Below are positions 35,120 to 46,163 of a DNA stretch of 64,000 nt, in pieces. A program made the translations under genes and the position numbers. This DNA comes from Nemertoderma westbladi (lineage: Eukaryota > Xenacoelomorpha > Nemertodermatida > Nemertodermatidae). Numbering within the stretch: position 1 is the first letter of the stretch; every line of letters starts with the position of its first letter. Location of the stretch: positions 159,187 to 223,186 of the forward strand of contig JAUCBJ010005016.1 of the NCBI GenBank assembly GCA_032718475.1. The letters run 5' to 3'. The notes under the pieces are model-generated. The model had not been told where the DNA came from and did no database searches. It worked only from the letters and a program-made list of their open reading frames with translations.

Positions 35120-35512
35120 ACGCTATTCTACAAAGATCAGAAAGGAAACCTACGTTTGTTCAGATAAACGTAAGTTGTAACAGCAAGTCCAAGCGATAAA
35201 CGAATTGTCTTTATCTCAGTTCGATTGTGAAATCCAGAATCTCTAAGAAGATATCGCACTTAGACAACCCCATTCTCTGCGAGAGTTTTTGGATGAACGT
35301 ATCCAGCTACGAGCGGAGGAAAATCAGCTCGAGGAGAAGCATATCGAAACGGCGGATACCCCGACCATAATCCTACACCTTCTGATGCAATCATATTGCA
35401 CCCTTCACCCAGGATTTATAGCCCTCCTAGTAAAGTGGCTCCCCCCAAAGAGAAAAGGACTCTTGCTAGCCTCAAAAAACTGCGTAAACGCCGCCTGCGT
35501 AAGAAAGACTAA
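35120..35512 (+). pseudogene. Decayed C-terminal extension of the accessory ORF
   Basis: After the stop at 35117-35119 the sequence keeps protein-like character for 390 bp, but across more than one frame. There is a short plausible stretch just after the stop, then an acidic/Gln-rich coiled-coil-like stretch in another frame (including DERIQLRAEENQLEEKH at about 35290-35345). A strongly basic tail, LKKLRKRRLRKKD, then ends at a TAA (35510-35512) in the same frame as the accessory ORF. This suggests an ancestral protein of about 500 residues with a basic, possibly nuclear-localising, C-terminus, interrupted by a stop and at least two frame changes. The interpretation is inference. Confidence 0.5.
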
Positions 35513-35579
35513 CTGTTTAGAGTATTTTTATATTTTAGAAACTGTGATTTGTTATATTTTATAGACTTAAATCCCATTT

Positions 35580-35590
35580 TCTGGGAGCGG
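35580..35590 (+). other. Element 1 putative polypurine tract
   Basis: TCTGGGAGCGG immediately precedes the right LTR and contains the purine run GGGAG. Plus-strand DNA synthesis primes from such a tract in LTR elements. It is short and interrupted by one C, so the call rests mainly on position. Confidence 0.45.
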
Positions 35591-36770
35591 TGTAAAAGCT
35601 TTTGCGTCATTAACCGGTTATTTTCCCTTAAAGTACTCTGTAGTTGGTTTGCCAGGCATAAAAAGGCCGTGTCCTTGCTGTACTGGTGTTTTAGAGGACA
35701 TAAAAGTCATTTCTTATGTATTTGTACTGTATTCGTACTTTAGAGGACATAATCCACAATCTCGTGACGCGATAAGCTAGATACTCTTGAAAACAGTGTC
35801 GCTACCATGACGATGGCTAACAGCTGATATTGCCATGTCGACGTTTCTTTGTTTCTTTGTTCTCTCGTTGTTCGGTTGACCAATCAGAGCGTTTGTTGTC
35901 TCTGTGTTGGAGGTGTATACAGAGGCTCAGTAGTTCAGTGTTATGTTTTTTGCCCAGAGCCAAGGAAGAACGGCTTTGGAGTATTTTTGTGTTTTTCTGC
36001 TTTAGCCTTACACTAGTAGGCTTAATTATAAGGACATATATCCGTTATCATAACATAACATACCATACCTAATCAAACAACCTGTGCATACTTTTATATT
36101 GTTATACTGCTATTTACTGTCAGTTCTTCATAATATGGTTGATGAATTATTATATTTGGAATAACGATAAATAACCCCGAAAACCCAATATTCTTGATAT
36201 ACCGAAGGTAAGAGAGAAAGGTTACATATAACGATTGTGACTTATGTTAAAGTGGTTTGAAGTGAATCTAATGTTATTTGATAGACCCTACATGATTCGG
36301 TCCGTGTTCCTTTTATATGTGACTAAAATCAGTGAAGATCGGCAGATCAGTGTGCAGTATTGTGCAGCATTGTGTATGAGTGAGACTGATAACGAAGCAT
36401 TTCCTAAAGAATGCGCCATATATGTGAATTGTAACTAAGCCATATCGTTGTGAGTAGTTTAAGTCATAACTCTGTTTATATAGATAGAGCGCCACGTCCT
36501 AAAGGAACTGTTAATATTCCCCGAAGGTGAATAATATTGTCAGAGATTATATAATACTGTCAGTCGAATAATACATTAGGCTTACATAGCAATACGATTA
36601 AGCCGTCGAACCCAATCTCCCGGGTATATCCAGCGGGTGAATGATCGCGCACCGATTGGTTTCGACTAGTGTAGTGAATCAAATACTTGTCAGAGGCTAA
36701 AAGTGATTTATTATCTAGAAGACATCCTAATTTGGCGGGTTAAACTGCCAAAGGTCTGAAAGCGCGAACA
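35591..36770 (+). repeat. Element 1 right (3') LTR
   Basis: 1180 bp with the same termini as the left LTR (TGTAAAAGCTTTTG ... GCGCGAACA). R-U5 (from about 36010) matches the left LTR at roughly 98% over the last 620 bp by eye. Between the 40-bp identical block ending at 36049 and about 36100 the copies differ by an indel and unrelated sequence. The U3 (35605-35940) is not recognisably related to the left U3. Confidence 0.88.
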
Positions 36771-36959
36771 CAGTGGTCGGTAAGAGTCATCCGTAGTGAC
36801 TGCAGTGTGGCACTGGGACTTAGCAGATCTCGGTTTCTACCCTACCGAGAATGTACATTGCAATGCTAGTTCATCAACTAGTTTATTAATACAACACTCT
36901 AACCTAAATTATCTATATTAACTCCTGCATCCCGTAGTGCATTTAGAAACAGTGCCGGG

Positions 36960-37372
36960 ACTACCCTGTTGCTTATTGTATTGAGGCTGATTCTATTGGA
37001 CCTACGTGCAGCCTTCAACGTGATTGACCACTCAATCCTACTTAAAACACAAGAGAATAAATATGGAGGTTACAATAACTTTGATTAAATACTATCACAG
37101 TGGCAGTTCTTGGAATTAATTGCTAAAACACTGTCCGAAGCAAAGTGTCTGAGATATTGAGTTCCTCAAGGTGCGGTGTTAGTGACATTCTTCTTTAATA
37201 TTTGCACAAGATCTCACTAAAGTTATTGGTAAACCGCTATACAACCTATTTACAGATGATACACAACTATATCTTAAATTTTTACCAGGGAGCATTGCAA
37301 GTTAGTGCAGAATGTATATCGGATATTAAGTTGCGGATGAATAAACATTTCATGAAAATGAACTCTGATTAA
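36960..37372 (+). pseudogene. Decayed LINE reverse transcriptase fragment
   Basis: Remnants of a non-LTR reverse transcriptase appear in order. From 36987 LILLDLRAAFNVIDHSILL (the LLDLSAAFDxIDH motif) is in frame. Next comes a VPQGAVL-like stretch followed by FNICTRS. Then KPLYNLFTDDTQLYLKF gives the F-x-DD catalytic box with its downstream TQLY. Last is a MNKHFMKMNSD-like stretch near 37340-37372. Stops and frame changes separate these pieces. The motif wording resembles CR1/L2-type elements, but the clade is not certain. It sits 190 bp beyond the right LTR of element 1. Confidence 0.8.
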
Positions 37373-38261
37373 TCGCTAACGATTATTTGGCAGAATTGGC
37401 ATCACAATACAGGCCCGCGCGAGATCTCCGTTCTACAAATCAACATATTTTAGTAGTTACATAATATCGTGTCGGTCAGTGTCAGTCTGTGTTGTATATC
37501 GCTTATTGCGCTCCTTAATGTATGTTTATTATATATTGTACTGTCCCTTTTACTTCCGACTTTAACTCAATTCTTATGATAAATAAATGCCACTGCAACT
37601 GGTTTGCGCTCTTGAGTATATAATATAATATATAGATGTTGCGCTTAACAAATACGCCATGTCGAAATATGTATATTGGCGCTTTTGCGACCTGTTTATA
37701 TAAGATGAGGGCGTTCTGCGGGATATAATGGCGTTTGGTAGGCATGTCATCTTAACGCCATAATGGCGATAATGCTACTTAAGACCAAAAAATTCATCAT
37801 AAGTGGCGTTTGATTATCAGTTTATATTCAAGCGTTCCTAGCACCAATTATTAACATATTATTAATCATCCTATCATCTCTTGTATTTCATGCAACGAAA
37901 AAAGCATAATGTTCCTGGGGAACGATTTATAATTCTTTTTGACGGCACCCTGGCTAGCAATAAAAAATAAACCATTTTTAATATAAACAATTAAAATGAG
38001 CATAATATTAATTAAAGCTATAAACTCATGGGGTGACTTGACTATTAATGGCATTTATTGTGGTATATAGGCCTAAGTAAAAACACGGGACCTACAGTAA
38101 ATTATCAGCAATTTACGATTTATGTTCGCATAAGAAGCCTAAGAAGTTCGCTAGGTTCACCAAAGTCAGGTTTCTTAGGATCTAATTTAGACTTTTTATC
38201 CTGCAGGCTGCATCGCATGTACCAGTTATACCAAACAGCCAATATACAAAAATTAAATACA
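37373..38261. other. Gene-free AT-rich stretch
   Basis: No convincing ORF, RNA gene or repeat family was recognised. A small cluster of ATAATATA-type sequence lies near 37620. Confidence 0.6.
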
Positions 38262-40958
38262 CAAGCGTGATTGGCGCAAGTTTGTGGTGCTGCTTCCCAG
38301 TGGATAGTTACTGCCCACAACTCTATTCGTTTCGTAGGCCGTTCCTTCCCCCTTTGAGGATTCACTCTTATTGTCATCTCTTGGGCTCCCTCTTGAGAAT
38401 GCCTTCATTTGTGATGCGAAACAGGACGAGCGCAACCAGTCTAGTGATGGAGACGAGTTTATTCACGAAATTGGCAAATTGTTGACCTATTTATTGTTGG
38501 CACACTGTAAACATTTTACAACTAAAGTGGCGTTTCAATTCAAATTCACATATAAAACAAATTAATAATAAGCAGAATAATTCTGCGGGTAATATTTAGG
38601 AATGTCCAGTCCAGTGTACTGTAATTTGTTTCGAAGGCCACATTATTTACATAAACTGAACCATAACGTACATGGACCTTCAAAATCATAGGCAAAACCA
38701 TACCGGTATCACCTGCACTGTGACCTTAAGAGATCTAAAGACTTACCCGAATCATCATAACCATATCGTCCCTTTCATTTTGAAACCACCTATATGCCAT
38801 TTTTGCCGAAATGGTGATTTCTGCATTTCTTTATGTTAAAATGTATTCTGAATCCGATTAACACACTTAGAAGGCCATGCTCCCACGTATAACTGACTTT
38901 TCAAAACCACCTATATGCCAGTTTTGCATAGACCGCATTATAAAGAAATTTACGAAACGTTGATTTAAAATTGGAAACAACGAATCAGGAGCTAGAATTG
39001 TTGTTTATTATGATAGAGGGAGATTTGTTTTATATTTTTAAAACTTAATAATCGAATTTGTCTTAAGGGTTTTAATACTTTTTGAGTAATCATTGTGAAA
39101 AATGAAATATTTTTTTTGAAACAACCTATATCCCTATACATAGTTTCCTATCTAATATGTTACATAATTCCAATACCATAACTGTTTTTGTTTAAAATCG
39201 TTACATTTAATGGATTCAAAAGTAAATAAGACCAAAATCCTGGAATATTACTTTCAAACAAAATTAGAATCGAAAATGCCGTTTTACAGGAAATTAGATT
39301 TAGGTTGTTTGAAAATGAAAGGGACGATATCTTGAAACAGAACCCTAACATGAAACCATAACACCAAAAAACGCAAAACTTAACCATACCCTTACTCTGG
39401 GCGTACTGAAGCCATTTTACATTTTTAATAACCACATTGGCAAATTGTTAACATATTTAGCTTCTGGCGCATGCCGAATATTTTATAACAAAATTGGCGT
39501 TTCATTACATGTTCGTAAATATTACAAATTGAGACAAGTTTTTTGATGTTCGTGTGCCAGAATATACTTAGTAGAAATGCAATGAAGAGCTCATATTATA
39601 TAATAATATAATATACATTATATATAATTATACAATTTATGAAGAGCTGAAGAAATCATATTGGCTATCGACAATTTTTGTCGAATTAAAACCATTTTAC
39701 GTAGATACTGGCGTTATGTAGTCTTTTATTCACGAAATTGGCATATTTATAGTTGGCACATTGTAAACATTTTACATCTAAATTGGCGTTTCAATTCAAA
39801 TTCCCATATAAAACAAATTGATAAGACATGTTATTTTTTATATATCAGAAACCAAAAAATTTACTGTCAGGAATGTCAAGCGTACATTAATTTGTTTGGA
39901 AAGCCACTGAACCAATAGCCAAACCTTAATCTGAACCATAATATGGACCATAACAAAACCATACCGGTATCATTACCTGCACTGTGACCTTAAGAGATCT
40001 AAAGAATTACCCGAATCATAATCATATCTTGAAACAGAACCCTTACATGAAACCATAACAACGATAACGCAAAACTGAACCACACTTACTCTGGGCGTAT
40101 TAAAACCATTTTATTCTTAAAATGTTACTTTTTCGCTCGAATTTAGTCCAACATCGGGAGAAAAAGTTTCACTTTTTTTCCCTAGGGAAAAAAGTAACCC
40201 ATAGGAAAAAAGTAAATTAAAATATTTTTGGCGGAATTTCTTAAATTTTATTACATATATTGAAACAGCATCGACGTAGAAAAGGTTTGCAAGTAATTTG
40301 AGCAAAATCCATTCACTCACTCACTCAAAAGTTATTGCCACTTTAGTGTCTGCGCGGCGTATCTCCAAAACGGAACTCAATATCCAATATGGGTTTAGGT
40401 AGTTAAGCGGCTCCCTAGTTACGTAATAAATTTTCGAGAATACTAAATTATTTAACATGGAGTATGGCAACATCAGGAGTTGAAGAGTACAATAATTTGA
40501 ATCGCAGTAACTATGGAAGCAATATAGTAAAATACTGCAGTTCAATTTATTTTGTAACACTACGGTAGGCTACTAATACTGTACATACATAGAATATTGC
40601 TATGTTTTATTAAAGAATTTAGCAACAAAAAAGTACCAATTTAAGAATAAAATTACGTATTACATGGGAATAAAAAGGTAGAACATTTTTTTTCAATATT
40701 CTCTCCACCCTTTATTAACCTCGCTGCGCTCGGTAAATAAAATGCCTCGAGAATAATGAAAAAAAGTTCTACTTTTTTTCCCAAGTCATAAATAATTATT
40801 ATTCCAAAATTGTAACATTACTCAACGCCGTTAGTATTACCATCGAGTTGTTATTTAGCACTTTACAACTTTAGAGGACATTACTGCATTGTATTGGCCT
40901 GTACATTTAGTATTGTGTTTGGTGTTATTGTTTACCTGGTAACCCATGACGGCGTTAA

Positions 40959-40983
40959 GTAATGTCCACTAAGGGGACATTAC
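40959..40983. other. Short perfect stem-loop
   Basis: GTAATGTCC and GGACATTAC form a 9-bp perfect stem around ACTAAGG. A related GAGGACATTACTGC lies upstream at about 40873. It may be the end of a small element; function unknown. Confidence 0.4.
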
Positions 40984-41205
40984 GGGGTATATCTATTGAT
41001 AACCAGGAGGGCCTAGCTATATTATTATAACATGGCTCCAAACGCCACCATAAATATAAGCTATCTTATTTATAACATAATTTATGTCATTTTTACATTT
41101 ATTTATACAGCAACTAATATAATTTGTGCAGTTTCTATCACTTATACTGTATATGTACAATCATTTCGTAATGTTAAAATTTTGGAATAAAACTACATAC
41201 ATACT

Positions 41206-41333
41206 TGTTGCAAAGTACAGTTACAGTGTTCTGATCCTCGTGGCTTTATTTCCACTCACTCACTAACGTTCGTTCGTGTAACAAAGCCACTCGGATCATT
41301 ACACTGTAAAGTGCTACTTTACACACAAGTATG
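41206..41333. repeat. Imperfect inverted repeat (hairpin) of about 50-bp arms
   Basis: The left arm runs from ACATACTTGTTGCAAAGTA to GATCCTCGTGGCTTT. The right arm runs from AAAGCCACTCGGATCATTAC to TTTACACACAAGTATGT. They are mutual reverse complements with a few mismatches and small indels around a loop of about 35 nt (CACTCACTCACTAACGTTCG region). This could be a foldback/MITE-like element; no target duplication was identified. Confidence 0.65.
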
Positions 41334-42110
41334 TAAATACAGTAGTTATTACATATACCCTGGCGATATGTAGACTTTTAATAGCCACATTGGCAAATTG
41401 TTTACATATTTAGCATCTGGCGCATGCCGAACATTTTATAACAAAATTGGCGTTTCATTACATGTTCGTAAATATTACAAATTTAGACAAGTTTTTTGTT
41501 GTTTGTGTGCTAGAATATACTTAGTAGAAATGCAATGAACAGAGAAGCCGGCAAAGAAATGCCCTTGTCCCATGTAAATTGTTGAGAAAACCCCCATCAT
41601 TAAAATTGCCTGACCGCATAACACGAACCTTTATCCTAACCTTAACACGAACCACATTAAAACCTTGTCATTATTACTTGTAGGGCGTACCTAGACATTC
41701 AACAGTCCGGCATACCATACAGCCATACCAATACTTCAATGCAGAAACGTGATTGGCGCAAGTTTTCGGTGCTGCTTCCCAGTGGATGTTTACTGGTCAC
41801 ACATCTTTTCGTATCATGCAAAGCGGAACCATTTCCCCAAGACAAAATACGGCAATGAACCATGTCGTATCCAGAACCTCAACAGAACCACACAATAAGA
41901 ACATATTGGCTATCGACAATTTTTGTCGAATTAAAACCAGTTTACGTAGATACTGGCGTTATGTAGTCTTTTATTCACAAAATTGGCAAATTGTTCACAT
42001 TGGCATATTTATAGTTGGCACATAGTAAACATTTTACATCTAAATTGGCGTTTCAATTCAAATTCCCATATAAAACAATTTTTTTATTTTTACACAATTT
42101 TTTATATTTT

Positions 42111-42649
42111 GAATGATATTTTTACACTTTAATGTTGATGGAAACTTGACAACCATTGATAATAATCAACTAAGGAAGGTCGACGACTTCCAGTACCTTG
42201 GATCATGGATAGAGAGTAGCAAAAAGGACATAGAAGTTAGGAAAGCAAAGGCTTGGGTAGCTCCCAAATCACTTGAACAACAAATTGATGGTTGCTACAC
42301 AAGACTACCAAGGACATCGCTAAACATCAGCTGGAGACAACACATGACAAACGCCGAGCTTTATGGTACAATACCACCTGTATCAACCACCCTCCGTGAA
42401 CGCAGATTAAGATTCAGTGGGCACTGCTGGCGAAGTAAAGACGAGGTCATACCAGATCTACTTTTCTGACAACCAACTCATGGAAAGCGTAGTCATGGAC
42501 GACCGGCCATAACATATATAGATCAATTTGAAAGGGATACTAAACTTGGGAGAAACTAAATTGCGACAACTATGGAGAATCGGGAAGCCTGTAAGGATCT
42601 AATTTCCACTGTCCGAGTTCGCTCGACCTTGTAGTAGTAGTAGTAGTAG
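42111..42649 (+). mobile_element. 5'-truncated LINE insertion with TATATTTT target duplication
   Basis: A 539-bp insertion inside the composite repeat, flanked by TATATTTT at 42103-42110 and 42650-42657. It contains the C-terminus of a LINE ORF2 from 42113. Visible motifs are DDFQYLGSWIESSKKDIEVR, then after an apparent internal deletion LEQQIDGCYTRLPR, ISWRQHMTNAELYG, and RRLRFSGHCWR. A frame change follows and the tail continues (THGKRSHGRPAITYID) to about 42630. It ends in a (GTA)n microsatellite, as many LINE 3' ends do. The reverse transcriptase core is absent, so it is a dead copy made by target-primed reverse transcription. The clade was not determined. Confidence 0.85.
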
Positions 42650-43559
42650 TATATTTTATATGTCAGAAACCAAAAAAATCACTGAGCAGAATTCTGCGGG
42701 TAATATTTAGGAATGCCCAGCGTACAGTAATTTATTTAGAACGCCACATCATTTACATAATCTGAACCAATAGCCAAACCTTAATCTGAACCATAATATG
42801 GACCATAACAAAACCATACCGGTATCATTACCTGTACTGTGACCTTAAGAGATCTAAAGACTTACCCGAATCATAATCATATCTTGAAAAAGAACCCTTA
42901 CATGAAACCATAACAACGATAACGCAAAACTGAACCTTACTCTGGGGGTATTGAAACCATTTTACATATAACCTGGCGATATGTAGACTTTTAATAACCT
43001 CATTGGAAAATTGTTTACATATTTAGCATCTGGCGCATGCCGAACATTTTATAACAAAATTGGCGTTTCATTACCCCCATAATTAAAATTGCCTGACCGC
43101 ATAACCCGAACCTTTATCCTAACCCTAACATGAACTACATTTTAAAACCTTGTCATTATTACTTGTAGGGCGTACCTAGACATTCAACAGTCCGTCATAC
43201 CATACAGCCATACCAATACTTCAATGCAGAAACGTGATTGGCGCAAGTTTTCGGTGCTGCTTCCCAGTGGATGTTTACTGTTCACACATATGTTCGTTTC
43301 ATCAGCCGTTCCATCCCCTTTGGGGCTCCACTCTTAATGTCATTTCTTGGCCTGGCCTCTTGAGAATGCCTTCATTCGTGAGGAGAAACCTACCGGTCAG
43401 CTGGCTGCCGTCGGCTGATCAGTGATTGCATTCACCAAGTTTAGCTTATTGGGGTCGGTCTGGACCAGCCCATTTATTTTGGTGAACGCAGACTTATTAA
43501 ACGAGTGCAATGATAGTTGTAATGAAGACGAGTCTGTGCTGACTAAAATACTCAACCAT

Positions 43560-43855
43560 ATTAGGTTCCACCTTGGTGTAGTGGTTGCATTGAATTCACA
43601 TCTCCTGTAGGTCGTGGTTTCGATCCTTACATGGGCCAGTACAGTTTTTGTTTCAGCACGAATGCTTTAAAGTGGCCAACCAGGGTTCATCTCTGCCTTG
43701 CATCCTTAAGTGGTAGCTAAATGAGTACTAGAGTTTCCTCTGGGGAGTTAAGTTCTGGGGGGACCGCACTGGAAATCAGACTTGGTGCGTAATCCCTGGC
43801 CAAGCGGCCGAAGAAAATTTACTTTTTTTACTTTACTTTACTTTATAACGCAAAA
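43560..43855 (+). mobile_element. tRNA-derived SINE
   Basis: The head carries RNA polymerase III promoter boxes. An A-box-like TGGTGTAGTGG lies at 43574-43584, and a B-box-like GTGGTTTCGATCC at 43614-43626, with spacing typical of tRNA genes. No intact cloverleaf with a CCA-ready acceptor is evident. A non-tRNA body of about 190 bp follows, then a 3' tail of TTTAC repeats (about 43820-43855). It interrupts a copy of the composite repeat array. No clear target duplication was found by eye. Confidence 0.75.
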
Positions 43856-44100
43856 CAGAATCATTCCTCAAAGACACACAATGAACCATGTCGTATCCAG
43901 AACCTAAGCAGAACCACACAATAAGATAATATTGGCTATCGTCACTTTTGGCGAAATATAACTATTTTACATACATACTGGCGTTATGTAGTCTTTTATT
44001 CACGAAATTGGCAAATTGTTCACATATTTATAGTTGGCACATTGTAAACATTTTACATCTAAATTGGCGTCCCATATAAAACAAATGAATAAGACAAATG

Positions 44101-44300
44101 GATAGATTTATTTATACATAACAGATGCACCAAAATGCATATAGGTATTGTCCAACATACTGTAGCATATAGGATTACCCCTAAAGCTTTGCAGCTTATT
44201 TCCAAGGGGGTCCTTTATGTTACTTGGTTACAAATACAATATTACACTACGCTAACCTAAAACCAATATAAAACGTAATTACACTATGTACATGTACAAC
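44101..44300 (-). mobile_element. Possible LINE 3'-end fragment
   Basis: On the minus strand the sequence resembles LINE 3' UTR ends: a TTGGAAATAAGCTGC stretch, CTTTAGGGG, TATGCATTTTGGTGC, then a terminal TATAAATAAATC. No coding remains are visible. The adjacent 44250-44460 holds an imperfect tandem of about 100 bp (ACGAGAGCG-type and CGACTCAACGA blocks twice). Confidence 0.35.
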
Positions 44301-44746
44301 TTTACCGAGAGCGTGAGAATTGTACGACTCAACGATAAAGACGTAACTATGTACAGTACAATTTAATATTAATATAAAACGAAATTAAACTACGTACAAC
44401 TTTAACGAGAGCGAGACAATACTCCGACTCAACGAAAAATAAGTAACTATCGCCTTTAACCATTTTCGGAATATTTAAATCCTTCATTTGAACCCCATGG
44501 GCAGCACAATGCCGCCTTAATCAATTGTAAGAATATTATTGGTTAAATTGAAATTAAATTGCATAAATTATGTAATAAAATAATAATATATTACCCTCAA
44601 ACCAATAGGAATCCCTTCAAGCAATATTAAATTAACTTTTCTAGACCAGTTTTTCCTGCCGCCCAACAAGAATATGATTATATGATATAATATGATTTAA
44701 ATAAATTTAAATTTAATAACTATGCGATAACGAAAAACTTGAGACA

Positions 44747-44871
44747 GGGGGGGGGGGGGGGGGGGGGATGGAAGCAAAACAGTTTTAATTTTGAGAGTAA
44801 TCAACTGTTATTTGCGTCGAATTTCCCCTGGAGAGGGATGAAATTTTATTGTGTCCAGTCCCCCCCCCCCC
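44747..44871. repeat. Poly-G run (21) and poly-C run (12)
   Basis: Twenty-one Gs at 44747-44767 and twelve Cs at 44860-44871 lie 92 bases apart and could pair. Long homopolymers are also where assemblies are least reliable. Confidence 0.9.
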
Positions 44872-45420
44872 TATCTGCAAAACTGAATCATAACATTACT
44901 CTGGGCGTATTGAGACCATTTTACATATACCCTGGCGATTTGTCGACTTTTAATAACCTCATTGGCAAATTGTTAACATATTTAGCATCTGGCGCATGCC
45001 GAATATTTTATAACAAATTTGGCGTTTCATTACATGTTCGTAAATATTACAAATTGAGACAAGTTTCTTGTTGTTCGTGTGCCAGAATATACTTAGTAGA
45101 AATGCAATAAACAGAGAAGCCGGCAAAAATAATAAATGTAAATTGTTGAGAAAACTCATATCATTAAAATTGTCTGACCACATAACCCGAACCTTTATCC
45201 TAACCCTAACTTGAACTACATTAAAACCTTGTCATTATTACTTGTAGGGCGTACCTAGACATTCAACAGTCCGTCATACCATACAGCCATACCAATACTT
45301 CAATGCAGAAACGTGATTGGCGCAAGTTTTCGGTGCTGCTTCCCAGTGGATATTTACTGGTCACACATATTTTCGTTTCATCAGCCGTTCCTTCCCACTC
45401 TGGGGCTCCACTCCATTGTA

Positions 45421-46163
45421 ATTACAAATCACATTCTATGAATTCAATAGCTAAATTTGCAGTGAAAACATTGTCAAAGGGAGTGAAAATAATGTAGTTG
45501 ATTGTTTAACGCCATTTCTATGGAAGGAGTTAAAATAATGTTCTATTTTTAAATAAAATTTATTGGTTTTACAGTATTATATTATTAGCTTCACAATTTT
45601 TTCATTTATGGCGCATTTCCTACTAATCCCTTATTAGAAAATTCATTTTAATTATAATTTGTTAATTCGTCATTTTTTTGTATTTATTGCGCATTGTTAA
45701 CTGCGATCTGAACCAATATCATATATAAGAAAGGCGTATTTGATACATTATATCTATATATATATATGTAATATCATATTTAACACTACGGACTTAGAGC
45801 TTTCTCCCCCACTCCATGAATAATTAGATCCCCACAGGGACTGGAGAAAGCAGAACAGGCTCTACTGCTGTCCGAAATAAATTTACCTTCATAGAAGATT
45901 TGATTAGTAGTGTAATTATTAGATTTAATGCAGACCATTGCTAATGCATTGCTTTGCTCCTTCGTATGCAGAAGTCTTCAACAGCAGATATCGGAATCCA
46001 CGACCGCTTATTTTAGAGCGTTAAATTAGTCCGCAAAGTTTATTGAAATTTTCCCATTTTCTATTATATATCTATTTCTACTACCCCAACTGCACAATTT
46101 CGTCTTATTCATAAATATAAATAAAAAATGATAAAATAACCTTTGTAGGAACCCTTCATTGTG
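45421..46163. other. Gene-free AT-rich stretch left of element 2
   Basis: No convincing ORF or RNA gene. It includes a short (TA)n tract near 45750-45765. The last five bases (TTGTG, 46159-46163) are the element 2 target duplication. Confidence 0.7.

Larger units (their letters stand above)
20661..36770 (+). mobile_element. BEL/Pao LTR retrotransposon, element 1 (about 16.1 kb)
   Basis: Two LTR-like copies (20661-21904 and 35591-36770) bracket a BEL/Pao polyprotein and an extra ORF. Both copies start TGTAAAAGCTTTTG and end GCGCGAACA. Order: left LTR, primer-site position, 2.3-kb leader, Gag-Pol ORF, 1.6-kb spacer, accessory ORF, purine-rich tract, right LTR. The domain order Gag, zinc knuckles, protease, RT, RNase H, integrase and C-terminal DUF5641 defines the family. 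No target duplication is visible (tagtt before, cagtg after). The left flank is satellite but the right flank is not, and the two U3 regions differ. The termini may therefore come from different insertions or a rearrangement. At 16 kb it is large for the superfamily. Confidence 0.9.
38262..45420. repeat. Irregular array of a composite repeat of roughly 1 kb
   Basis: Five modules recur in the same order. C (GTGATTGGCGCAAGTTT... CTTCCCAGTGGAT): 38262, 41729, 43217, 45294. B (GGCGTTATGTAGTCTTTTAT ... AAATTGGCGTTTCAATTC): about 38455, 39680, 41900, 43930. D (CCATACCGGTATCA ... CTGTGACCTTAAGAGATCTA): about 38690, 39945, 42790. A (TTTAGCATCTGGCGCATGCC ... AAAATTGGCGTTTCATTAC): about 39421, 41367, 42990, 44949. 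E (TTGCCTGACCGCATAA ... ACTTGTAGGGCGTACCTAGA): about 41572, 43076, 45150. Some copies lack modules and several later insertions expand the spacing. No protein is encoded. It could be a mobile-element-derived or tandem segmental repeat. Confidence 0.75.

Noticed and set aside
36771-36790. TGGTCGGTAAG after the right LTR as a tRNA primer site
   Set aside because: It begins with TGG but lies outside the element after the 3' LTR and three bases past its end. The internal side of the left LTR has a different sequence with self-complementarity.
43560-43640. Functional tRNA gene
   Set aside because: A- and B-box sequences are present, but the cloverleaf arms do not pair well, and the head is fused to a SINE body with a TTTAC tail.
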